Part shown: positions 1 to 6,715 of the stretch, piece after piece
Numbering within the stretch: position 1 is the stretch's first letter
Layout: each line of letters begins with the position of its first letter
Assembly: GCA_947177005.1 (NCBI GenBank)
Contig: CAMWSZ010000116.1
Coordinates: 1 to 8,033, forward strand
DNA: 8,033 bases
Direction of reading: 5' to 3'
Source: an uncultured Clostridia bacterium
GTDB lineage: Bacteria; Bacillota; Clostridia; Oscillospirales; Oscillospiraceae
Made by a program: the position numbers and the translations under genes
Notes under the pieces: model-generated
What the model saw: the letters and a program-made list of their open reading frames with translations, nothing else
Told to the model about the DNA's origin: nothing
The model's database searches: none

Positions 1-968
1 GCAATCTTTAGTCCCTTGATTTCCCGGCTCATGTGGTTGAAGGTACCCTCGATCTGCTGAAACTCCTGGGCACCGGTATTTGCGCTCAATCGAAAATCCA
101 GGTCACCGGACTCCAAACGCCGCATGGCATCGGTGAGCCGGTGGAGGGGCCGGACGATGAGCCGCCGCAGCATCACGAACAGCAGGGGAACGGACAGCAG
201 CATGAACACGGTGATGATTTGGAGATACTGCTGGAGCAAGGGCAGAGACTCGACCACTTTCTGCCGCTCCATCGTTTCACAAATTTGCAGATCACAGAGA
301 GCGGAGGCGGCACTGAGCAGAACAGAGTTTCGAGGAGTCTCTGTTTGCGCCAGCTGTCCAGCAGTTTGGAAACGGATATCCGTCCCCTCAATATGCAGAT
401 GGTCCAAGGCCAGGAAGGCACCGCCGTAAATACCATTGCTGGAGCTATATTTTATGAGATAAGCACTGCCATTTACTTCGGTATAGTGCCAGTCAGAGCT
501 GTCCTTCTGGGGCAGCAATTTCTCCCGAAAAAAAGTCTCCAAAGTATTCTGACGGCCGGAGGACTCACCGTCTATAGAATAGATGTAGTAAAACTCTGTA
601 TCCGGCACGAACAGGAAAAAGCCACTGACGTACTGGTAGTACACACCCTCTCTAATGGTGTCTTGGTTGAGCCGGTTGGCAGCATAATAGAAGTCCGGGG
701 AGCTCCGGTCCGCCAGATATACCGTTGTGCTGTTGCGAAAGGTAATGGTGCTGACATAGTTTCCGGCCAGCCCCAGCTCCCAGTCAATCTGAGACATGTA
801 GCTCTCTAATAGTTGGACTTTGGCCTGGGTCACCTGTTTTATACTGTCCCGCATGAACCGCTGGTTGATATAGGACGACAGAAATACCACCGGTAAAAGC
901 AGCAAAAAAAGTACCAAAACAATTTGAAGTGTGATAGAATGTAAAAAACCGTTCTTTTTCTCCGACAT
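1..968 (-). CDS. YesM-type sensor histidine kinase, N-terminal part (cut by left edge)
   Basis: This is the first 322 residues of a membrane sensor kinase that reads leftward off the window. It starts at ATG 968, with GAGG seven bases upstream; an in-frame ATG at 974 lies too close to that site. The sequence shows a transmembrane helix at about residues 8-33 and an extracytoplasmic sensor region at about 34-246. That region includes NGSAYLIKYSSSNGIYGG at 166-183, which resembles the Cache-like sensor domains of YesM kinases. A second helix lies at about 248-268, followed by a HAMP domain at about 268-320 (IVRPLHRLTDAMRRLESGDL, then EFQQIEGTFNHMSREI). The phosphoacceptor histidine and ATPase domains would lie beyond position 1. 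Kinases of this type usually pair with a YesN-like AraC-type response regulator and sense sugars or oligosaccharides; the partner is not in view. It diverges from the binding-protein gene at 1146, which suggests a shared signal. Two cysteines (225, 230) lie in the outer domain. Confidence 0.88.
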   Translation of the reverse strand, partial: MSEKKNGFLHSITLQIVLVLFLLLLPVVFLSSYINQRFMRDSIKQVTQAKVQLLESYMSQIDWELGLAGNYVSTITFRNSTTVYLADRSSPDFYYAANRLNQDTIREGVYYQYVSGFFLFVPDTEFYYIYSIDGESSGRQNTLETFFREKLLPQKDSSDWHYTEVNGSAYLIKYSSSNGIYGGAFLALDHLHIEGTDIRFQTAGQLAQTETPRNSVLLSAASALCDLQICETMERQKVVESLPLLQQYLQIITVFMLLSVPLLFVMLRRLIVRPLHRLTDAMRRLESGDLDFRLSANTGAQEFQQIEGTFNHMSREIKGLKI

Positions 969-1145
969 ATTCATACCTCGCATTCCCTGTAATAAAGCAA
1001 TCAAATCTGTATAGGGGCCGCAGCCGGGGGAGTCTTGCTGTTGGTCTCAGACAGTGAGACTTGCTGATGTCAGCATAACAGAGATAACCCAACTTTTCAA
1101 TCAATCCCGGCCAAAGAGTCGGAAAAGGACAAGGAGGTATGCAAA
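969..1145. promoter_or_regulatory. Divergent promoter region between the sensor kinase and binding-protein genes
   Basis: These 177 bases must hold both promoters. Seen directly: AGTCTTGCTG (1031-1040) is repeated with one change as AGACTTGCTG (1057-1066), 26 bases apart. GTCTCA-N5-TGAGAC is a perfect inverted repeat at 1044-1060. TGCTGA-TG-TCAGCA is a near-palindrome at 1062-1075. A weak rightward promoter could be TTGCTG (1061-1066), a 16-base spacer and GATAAC (1083-1088); the second palindrome would overlap its -35 box. A leftward -10 could be TATACA (1013-1008), but no good -35 accompanies it. AAGGAGG at 1131-1137 is the ribosome site of the rightward gene. That the repeats bind the response regulator of the adjacent kinase is inference. 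Confidence 0.4.
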
Positions 1146-2726
1146 ATGGACACTGTATGCAAAACGATCTCGCGCCTGCTGGCGGCCCTGCTGGCCCTGC
1201 TGTGCCTGGCTGGATGTTCCAAAAGCGCCAAAAGAGACACGCCGGTCTCCGCCAGTGTGATCCCTTTGCCGGAGGATTTGCCGGTGCTGACTTATCCATT
1301 GATTACTTCCGGCGACACACCTGCCAGTCTGGTGGAAATGGAGCGGCAGTTCAATATTTACTGTGCTGAAAAAATCGGCGCTACAATCCGATTCGTGACT
1401 GTAGATGTGAACACTTTGGAGAACTACTATCTCCTGCGGCAGTTTGGGGAGGAGGCTGTTGACTTCATTGCCCTTATGCCAGCGGTGACCCAGTTGGCAG
1501 ACATGGTGGATGCGGGTCTGGTTATGCCTCTAGACGGTCTGCTGGAGGAGCACGGTCAGGGTGTGGCCGCCGCAGCGGCGGAGGTGCTGCCGGTTGGACA
1601 GATAGGCGGCATCCAGTACATGATCCCGGCGGTGAAAGATGTTTACACAATGGGGACCAGCATTGAGTTCAACGCGGCCCTAGTGAAGAAGTACGGCTTT
1701 GACATCCATGCGGTACAGACGATTACGGATCTGGAACCTATGCTGGCAGTCATTGCGGCCAACGAGCCTGGGGTGATCCCGCTGACAGCCTATGGCGATA
1801 CCACCGGCTTTACGCAGCTCCTCAGCGGATACGATAGCTTGGGGGACACCTTGGGCGTACTGAATCTGGCAGAAGACGACAGCTTGACGGTAGTGGACTG
1901 GTATGAGACGGATCGTTTCCTGGAGTTGGCCAGGCTCATGCGGGATTGGAACGAAAAGGGTTATATCGACCGGGACGCGGCGGTCCGGCAAGTCAGCGGC
2001 ACTCTGCAGGTTCGTAGCGGCGGGGCCTTTTGCAGTATCGGTACCATCACCCCCGTCGGCGGCGATTTGGGGACTAATCTGGACAGTGCCTCCGGCATGG
2101 CGGAGGTTCAGCTGGCTGACCAGTCTCAAATGTACAACAGCTACAATGTGGCTTTAGAAGGGATCTGCATCTCCAGCTCCTGTCGAGAGCCAGAGAAGGC
2201 CATAGCCCTGCTGGATCTGCTGTATACTGACCCCTATGCTGCCAATTTGATTGTATCAGGTGTAGAGGGAACGGACTATGTGTTCAATGAAGATGGTTTA
2301 GCAGATGACGGTGGAAGTGTGTTCCTCCTATTCGGCCAGCCCATCAATCAGTCTCTTCGGTATATGTCTACAGGCATTGGAACAGAATATGAGACACGGT
2401 GCGCTGCCTTCACCGCTAACGACACGGTTTCACCGGCGTTTGGTTTCGTCTTTGATTCATCGCCAGTGGCCCGGGAGATGGCACTGTGCCGAACGGTGGT
2501 GAAACAGTATTATCCACTGATCGACTGTGGCTGTGTGAACCCGGATACCGAGATTCCTAAATTTGTGACGGCGCTGAAGGATGCGGGGATCGAAACCGTT
2601 GTCGCTGAGAAACAGAGGCAGTTGGATGCGTGGAGCAGGACGATGAGCCGCCATTTTCTGATAGCCGCCAACGATATTGATGCTGGTGTAGTTTTTCCGG
2701 TCAGTCCGGATGAAGTGCTATCATAA
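1146..2726 (+). CDS. Extracellular solute-binding lipoprotein, DUF3502-type (carbohydrate ABC transporter family)
   Basis: This is a 526-residue secreted lipoprotein. The start at ATG 1146 has AAGGAGG eight bases upstream. Residues 1-24 form a lipoprotein signal: basic residues, a leucine/alanine-rich core and lipobox LAGC, with Cys24 as the lipidated residue. The mature part resembles family-1 sugar-binding proteins of ABC importers. The C-terminal block at about 425-497 (FGFVFDSSPVAREM, then the lysine/leucine-rich stretch ending EKQRQLDAW) matches the DUF3502 pattern of LplA-like proteins as I recall it. About 30 residues follow QLDAW. It is expected on the outer membrane face, binding a sugar or oligosaccharide. 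No permease or ATPase gene is adjacent. Its only close partner is the divergent sensor kinase, so it could deliver ligand to a distant importer or to the kinase. Eight cysteines remain after the lipid cysteine (73, 296, 341, 346, 419, 448, 461, 463), many for an exported Gram-positive protein. The ligand cannot be read from sequence; rhamnose or a rhamnose-containing glycan is a guess from context. Confidence 0.85.
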   Translation: MDTVCKTISRLLAALLALLCLAGCSKSAKRDTPVSASVIPLPEDLPVLTYPLITSGDTPASLVEMERQFNIYCAEKIGATIRFVTVDVNTLENYYLLRQFGEEAVDFIALMPAVTQLADMVDAGLVMPLDGLLEEHGQGVAAAAAEVLPVGQIGGIQYMIPAVKDVYTMGTSIEFNAALVKKYGFDIHAVQTITDLEPMLAVIAANEPGVIPLTAYGDTTGFTQLLSGYDSLGDTLGVLNLAEDDSLTVVDWYETDRFLELARLMRDWNEKGYIDRDAAVRQVSGTLQVRSGGAFCSIGTITPVGGDLGTNLDSASGMAEVQLADQSQMYNSYNVALEGICISSSCREPEKAIALLDLLYTDPYAANLIVSGVEGTDYVFNEDGLADDGGSVFLLFGQPINQSLRYMSTGIGTEYETRCAAFTANDTVSPAFGFVFDSSPVAREMALCRTVVKQYYPLIDCGCVNPDTEIPKFVTALKDAGIETVVAEKQRQLDAWSRTMSRHFLIAANDIDAGVVFPVSPDEVLS

Positions 2727-2728
2727 AG

Positions 2729-3700
2729 TTATGAACCATCGATTCTTCCATTGCTGCGAAACTCCTTTGGAGAGCATCCATACCGCTCCCGAAACCGCCG
2801 GTAGAAGTAGCTGCTGTTGTCATAGCCAATGGCGGAGATCACTGCCTCCACAGGCAGCGTGGTATTGGACAGCAGATAGACCGCCTGCTGGAGCTTCCGC
2901 TTCCCAAGAAGCTCTTTGAAGTTACATCCGGTATGCTTTTTCAACAGACGGCTGACCTGATAAGCAGGCAGCTTCAGCCGGACGGACAGATCCGCTAAAG
3001 TTCCATCCTTGTAGTGGGCTTCAATGTATTGCAGCGCGTCAAATACCAATTTGTCCTGCCCGGAAGCGCCTTGACGGATACTGTCTGCAAATCCGGACAG
3101 GTTCATCAGCAGAAGCCCCATGCTGGTTTGGATGATTGTGTTGGTTCCGCTTTGATGCCGCAGGATGGTCCAGATCATGCTCTCCATCAGGTTCTCCACA
3201 GGTACGATCCCTTTGGCGGGGATATGGAGGTAGCTGGACAACCCCGCTTCCCCAGAGATGGAAGACAGGAGGAAATCCCGCAGGACGTTTTCCCGTTCAA
3301 TCATAGAGATAGGCCGCTGGAAGAATTCCGGCAAAATGATGAAATTGACCGCCACGTCCCTCTCGCCGGCGGGAAGGATCTCATGGCAGGCGTTTTGATT
3401 GAGGAAGAGCAGATCCCCCTCCTGCAAAGTGATGTACTGCGTTTGGTCAACGATATGTGTGGTGCTGCCGCTGCACATATAGACCAGCTCCACATAGTTG
3501 TGCCGGTGGCAGGGGAAGTGAGCAAACCGGGTGTGGGGACGGATCTCGATCAGTCGTCCCTTTTCCAACAGTTTCCGGCTGTCGATCACGAATTCCTGCC
3601 GGGAGGTATACAGTTCTTGCTGGATCTCTCCTTTGCCTTCCAGAATGGTACGTTCTTCCGGCGTGATCTGCCGGAGTTGGGATAACAATTCCTGCCGCAT
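2729..3700 (-). CDS. AraC-family transcriptional regulator with N-terminal cupin domain, probable rhamnose-operon regulator
   Basis: This is a 323-residue cytoplasmic DNA-binding protein. I choose ATG 3700 because AGGAGG lies seven bases upstream; the frame stays open to 3760, but that would run through the promoter. Residues about 61-107 form a cupin-like sugar-binding region with histidines HFPCHRHNYVELVY and then EGDLLFLNQNACHEI. Residues about 219-316 are the AraC/XylS DNA-binding domain. The first helix-turn-helix is near 235-256 (ADLSVRLKLPAYQVSRLLKK). The second is near 284-307, within the family signature ending SPKEFR. There is no receiver domain, so it is not the response regulator of the kinase at the left edge. 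It diverges from rhaB, the usual arrangement for a local activator that senses the pathway sugar, so regulation of the rhamnose genes is a reasonable inference. Its stop lies two bases from the stop of the convergent lipoprotein gene, with no clear terminator between them. Confidence 0.88.
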   Translation of the reverse strand: MRQELLSQLRQITPEERTILEGKGEIQQELYTSRQEFVIDSRKLLEKGRLIEIRPHTRFAHFPCHRHNYVELVYMCSGSTTHIVDQTQYITLQEGDLLFLNQNACHEILPAGERDVAVNFIILPEFFQRPISMIERENVLRDFLLSSISGEAGLSSYLHIPAKGIVPVENLMESMIWTILRHQSGTNTIIQTSMGLLLMNLSGFADSIRQGASGQDKLVFDALQYIEAHYKDGTLADLSVRLKLPAYQVSRLLKKHTGCNFKELLGKRKLQQAVYLLSNTTLPVEAVISAIGYDNSSYFYRRFRERYGCSPKEFRSNGRIDGS

Positions 3701-3726
3701 CGTTCCGCCTCCTGCTGTTTTCCACC

Positions 3727-3735
3727 AGTATAACA
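3727..3735 (-). promoter_or_regulatory. Extended -10 promoter of the AraC-family regulator
   Basis: Read on the minus strand this is TGTTATACT, an extended -10 element (TG-N-TATACT). It lies about 27 bases upstream of the regulator's ATG at 3700, placing the transcript start near 3719-3721. There is no good -35 hexamer; the -35 position falls on the left arm of the inverted repeat at 3744-3755, consistent with autoregulation. The promoter assignment is inferred from sequence only. Confidence 0.5.
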
Positions 3736-3743
3736 CAAAGTGC

Positions 3744-3781
3744 AAATAAGGTCCTAACATTTTTTGATAAGGACCTTATTT
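3744..3781. promoter_or_regulatory. Perfect 12-base inverted repeat, candidate operator between the regulator and rhaB
   Basis: The arms are AAATAAGGTCCT (3744-3755) and AGGACCTTATTT (3770-3781), separated by 14 bases. All 12 pairs match. The left arm covers the -35 position of the leftward regulator promoter and the right arm covers the -35 position of the rightward rhaB promoter. This symmetric placement suggests an operator rather than an RNA hairpin, since both predicted transcripts start outside it. The likely binder is the adjacent AraC-family protein, by inference. The T-run after the right arm could also make this an intrinsic terminator, but a terminator is not expected upstream of two divergent genes. 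Confidence 0.6.
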
Positions 3782-3798
3782 TTTCTGTCCTTTTTCAG

Positions 3799-3804
3799 TA
3801 TGAT
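3799..3804 (+). promoter_or_regulatory. Candidate -10 box of the rhaB operon
   Basis: TATGAT matches five of six bases of the TATAAT consensus and lies 31 bases before the proposed TTG start of rhaB. At 17-base spacing the -35 position (3776-3781) reads TTATTT, a poor match that lies within the right arm of the inverted repeat. A weak -35 covered by an activator site is typical of AraC-activated promoters. A TTGATA at 3764-3769 looks like a -35 box but is 29 bases away, too far to pair with this box. Confidence 0.45.
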
Positions 3805-3835
3805 GGTTCCATCAAGAGACAGGAAGGTGGAATCA

Positions 3836-5287
3836 TTGGAAAAATATTATCTTGCAATCGACATTGGGGCATCCTCCGGCCGGCATATTCTAGGCCATGT
3901 GGAGGATGGGAAGTTGGTGCTGGAGGAAGTTCACCGCTTCGACAACAAGCAGGTCCAGCGGAATGGTCATGACTGCTGGGACGTGGATAACCTATGGACT
4001 GGCATTTTGGATGGGCTGAAAGTCTGCAAAGCCACGGGGAAGATCCCTACGGCCATCGGTATCGACACATGGGCGGTGGACTATGTTTTACTGGATGGCG
4101 ATGATAATATGATCGGCGATGCGGTAGCCTATCGGGACAGACGCACAGCGGATATGGACGCTGTGGTAGATGAAATGATCCCCCGGTCGGAGCTTTACGC
4201 CAGAACCGGCATCCAATATCAGACTTTTAATACCATTTACCAGCTTACCGCCCTGAAGCGGGAGCATCCGGAGCAGCTCGACGCAGCAGAGAGTCTGCTG
4301 ATGATCCCAGACTACTTCCATTTCAAGCTCACCGGAGTAAAGAAGCAGGAATACACCAACGCCACCTCCACCAACCTGGTGAACGCTGCGGGAAAAGGCT
4401 GGGACCGGTCCCTGATTGAAAGACTGGGTTTTCCACAAAAGCTGTTTGGGGAGTTGTCCATGCCTGGAACTGAGGTTGGAGAACTGACGGAGGAGATCCA
4501 AAAGGAAGTGGGTTTCAACGCCATAGTCATCCTCCCGGCCACCCACGACACTGGCTCGGCTTTTCTGGCTGTCCCGGCTAAGGATGAGAACGCGGTCTAT
4601 CTCTCCAGCGGCACCTGGTCCCTGTTGGGGGTGGAAAACAACGAGCCCATTATCAGCGAGGCGTCCCGGCTCCAGAATTTCACCAACGAGGGCGGTGCGT
4701 GGTACCGGTTCCGTTATCTGAAGAACATTATGGGACTGTGGATGATACAGTCCGTCCGCCGGGAGCTGAACGGCGTGGAGTATATTGCGGGAAAAGCCAG
4801 CAAGTACGCCGCCGGAAAGACTTACTCCTTCCCGGACCTGATTGCAGAAGCCCAGGGGGCGGAGGATTTCCCCTCCGCAGTGGATGCGAATGACAGCAGC
4901 TTCTTAGCGCCGGACAGCATGATCGATGCCATCAAAGCGTACTGCGCCAAAACCGGACAGCCGGTGCCCGCCACCACCGGCGAAATCATGCAGTGTGTCT
5001 ACCGCAGCCTGGCAAAGTGCTACAAGGATGCAATCGCGGGCCTGTCTGCTCTGACAGGAAAGACCTATACAAGCATCAATATCGTGGGCGGCGGCTGCCA
5101 GGATATGTACTTGAACCAACTGACTGCCAACGCCGCCGGCATTCCGGTCTGTGCCGGACCGGTGGAGGGGACAGCCATTGGAAATCTCATCATTCAGATG
5201 ATTGCAGGCGGAGAATTTCAGGATTTGCAGGCGGCACGGACCGCTGTTGCGAACAGTTTTAATATGAAGGAGGTCCTACCATGTTAG
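3836..5287 (+). CDS. rhaB: Rhamnulokinase
   Basis: This cytoplasmic FGGY-family sugar kinase phosphorylates L-rhamnulose at O1 with ATP, the second step of L-rhamnose breakdown. I start it at TTG 3836, giving 483 residues, the normal family length. AGGAAGGTGG (3821-3830) lies five bases upstream, and the family's N-terminus (KYYLAIDIGASSGR) begins at once. The in-frame ATGs at 3764, 3800 and 3803 lack a ribosome site and overlap the operator or -10 box. Numbered from the TTG, DIGASSGR (9-16) is the first phosphate-binding motif. GIDTWAVDY (75-83) carries the sugar-contacting aspartate. THDTGS holds the catalytic base Asp238, matching Asp237 of the E. coli enzyme. VGGGCQDMYLNQ (417-428) and EGTAIGN (444-450) are ATP-site motifs. 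It is the first gene of an operon, and its last seven bases overlap the start of the isomerase gene, implying translational coupling. Some homologues phosphorylate L-fuculose; the downstream RhaD favours rhamnulose. Confidence 0.92.
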   Translation: MEKYYLAIDIGASSGRHILGHVEDGKLVLEEVHRFDNKQVQRNGHDCWDVDNLWTGILDGLKVCKATGKIPTAIGIDTWAVDYVLLDGDDNMIGDAVAYRDRRTADMDAVVDEMIPRSELYARTGIQYQTFNTIYQLTALKREHPEQLDAAESLLMIPDYFHFKLTGVKKQEYTNATSTNLVNAAGKGWDRSLIERLGFPQKLFGELSMPGTEVGELTEEIQKEVGFNAIVILPATHDTGSAFLAVPAKDENAVYLSSGTWSLLGVENNEPIISEASRLQNFTNEGGAWYRFRYLKNIMGLWMIQSVRRELNGVEYIAGKASKYAAGKTYSFPDLIAEAQGAEDFPSAVDANDSSFLAPDSMIDAIKAYCAKTGQPVPATTGEIMQCVYRSLAKCYKDAIAGLSALTGKTYTSINIVGGGCQDMYLNQLTANAAGIPVCAGPVEGTAIGNLIIQMIAGGEFQDLQAARTAVANSFNMKEVLPC

Positions 5288-6699
5288 TTGAAACCAAAGC
5301 CCGGATAGGCGTATTTGCCATTGCGCTGGGTGCGTACCTGCCCCAGTTCCCATCGCTGGTGCCGGAGTTTGAGGCACAGTATGAGGCATTCAAAAAAACG
5401 ATCCCCGATACGGTAGAGCTCATTGACGGCGGCCTTGTCACCACAAAAGAGCTGTCCCAGGCGGCAGGGGACAAGTTCCGTGCCGCGGATGTTGATCTGG
5501 TGATTCTCCAGCTGCTGACTTACGCCACATCCTACAATATGCTGCCCGCCGTCCGGGATCTGGACGTGCCTGTTGTCCTGGTCAACCTCCAGAAAAAGAA
5601 GGCCCCCGACTACTCCAACACCGATACCGCAACCTGGTTGGGCGAACTGTACGCCTGCGGCGCGGTGGGTGAGATGGTGGCTGACCTGGAGCGGGCCGGA
5701 AAACGCCACGCTGTCATCACCGGCGTGGTGGAGGGCGGCGATCCACAGGTCCAGGCGGAGATTGAGGACTGGTGCCGGGCGGCTCAGGTGCGCCGCCGCT
5801 TCCGGGACACCAATCTGGCCCAGATCGGCAGGCCCTATCCCGGCATGATGGACCTGTACATCGACGAGACGAACCTCTATCACCGGATGTTCCTCTATAC
5901 CAAGCAGTTCGACTGGGAGAAGATGTGGGCCATTGCCGACAGCGTCACCGATGAGGACGCCATCCGGACCAAGGCGCAGGACATCCTGGACACCTTCGAC
6001 ATTGAGGGCGGAGGGACCATTGAAAAGGTCTGGGAGATGGCAAAGTATGTGGTTGCTTTTGAGCAGTGGGTCCAGGACGAGCAGATCGCCTTTGTGGCTT
6101 CCCATTACGACGGTTTTGCCCAAGGTAAGGCCGGGGTTCTGGACAGTATGCTGATCCCCGCTTTCTCCATGCTCATCAAGCAGGGGGTGGCCTGCGCGGT
6201 GGAGGGCGACATCAAGGTCGCTATGGCTATGAGCATCCTCAAGACGATTTCCGGCGCCGGGCAGTTGTCCGAGATGTACTCCATTGATTTCAATGAGGAC
6301 ATCTGTATCATCGGCCACAGCGGATCCGGTGACGCGGACATCTCCAGCAGGAAACCTACGATGAAGATTGTTCCTATATTCCACGGAAAGACCGGCGGCG
6401 GTTATCTGACCCAATTCTATCCCCATCTCGGCCCTGTGACCTACCTGGGTATTACCCAGGATAGAGACGGCCATTTCAAATTCGTGGCGGCAGAAGGCGT
6501 CAATGAGGACGGCCCCATCTTCACCTTCGGCGATACCAATATGCGGACTCGGTTTACTTGCGGCGCGCGAGAGTTCTGCAATCGCTGGAGCGAGGCCGGA
6601 CCCACCCACCACATGGCGGCGGCAAGCGGCAGGCACATCGACACGATTTTGAAGGTGGCAAAGATTTTCAATGTCCCAGTAGACATCGTTACAAGATAA
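5281..6699 (+). CDS. L-fucose/L-arabinose isomerase superfamily protein, probable L-rhamnose isomerase (non-RhaA type)
   Basis: This is a 472-residue cytoplasmic aldose-ketose isomerase. Lying between rhaB and rhaD, it probably converts L-rhamnose to L-rhamnulose. The start at ATG 5281 has AAGGAGG seven bases upstream, inside the end of rhaB. The fold follows the AraA/FucI superfamily: an N-terminal Rossmann-like region (RIGVFAIALGAYLPQFPSL at 8-26, DLVILQLLTYATSYNMLPAV at 72-91) and a C-terminal catalytic part. Likely metal or catalytic positions are Glu308 in VEGD, Glu331 in LSEMYSIDF, His368 in FHGKTGGG and His443/His444 in GPTHHMAAASG. Where E. coli AraA has its second metal-binding glutamate (SHMLEVC) this protein reads HSGSGDADIS, so an aspartate may take that role; the alignment is by eye. 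It is not homologous to the classical RhaA, a xylose-isomerase-type barrel of about 420 residues. Length fits AraA better than FucI (about 590). Activity on L-arabinose or L-fucose cannot be excluded; the family call is firm, the substrate inferred. Confidence 0.85.
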   Translation: MLVETKARIGVFAIALGAYLPQFPSLVPEFEAQYEAFKKTIPDTVELIDGGLVTTKELSQAAGDKFRAADVDLVILQLLTYATSYNMLPAVRDLDVPVVLVNLQKKKAPDYSNTDTATWLGELYACGAVGEMVADLERAGKRHAVITGVVEGGDPQVQAEIEDWCRAAQVRRRFRDTNLAQIGRPYPGMMDLYIDETNLYHRMFLYTKQFDWEKMWAIADSVTDEDAIRTKAQDILDTFDIEGGGTIEKVWEMAKYVVAFEQWVQDEQIAFVASHYDGFAQGKAGVLDSMLIPAFSMLIKQGVACAVEGDIKVAMAMSILKTISGAGQLSEMYSIDFNEDICIIGHSGSGDADISSRKPTMKIVPIFHGKTGGGYLTQFYPHLGPVTYLGITQDRDGHFKFVAAEGVNEDGPIFTFGDTNMRTRFTCGAREFCNRWSEAGPTHHMAAASGRHIDTILKVAKIFNVPVDIVTR

Positions 6700-6715
6700 A
6701 TGGAGGAAAACGATC

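Noticed and set aside
33..809. A 258-residue plus-strand open frame opposite the sensor kinase
   Set aside because: The minus strand gives a coherent kinase with two membrane helices and HAMP; the plus-strand product is low in recognisable features and lacks a ribosome site.
784..1299. A 171-residue minus-strand open frame spanning the kinase/lipoprotein intergenic region
   Set aside because: It overlaps the kinase start in another frame and the lipoprotein signal peptide on the other strand; no ribosome site or domain supports it.
3014..3685. A 223-residue plus-strand open frame opposite the AraC-family gene
   Set aside because: It is a shadow of the regulator; its product resembles no family and the opposite strand carries clear cupin and helix-turn-helix motifs.
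3744..3784. The inverted repeat followed by a T-run read as a rho-independent terminator
   Set aside because: It lies between two divergent genes and upstream of both predicted transcript starts, so there is no transcript for it to end.
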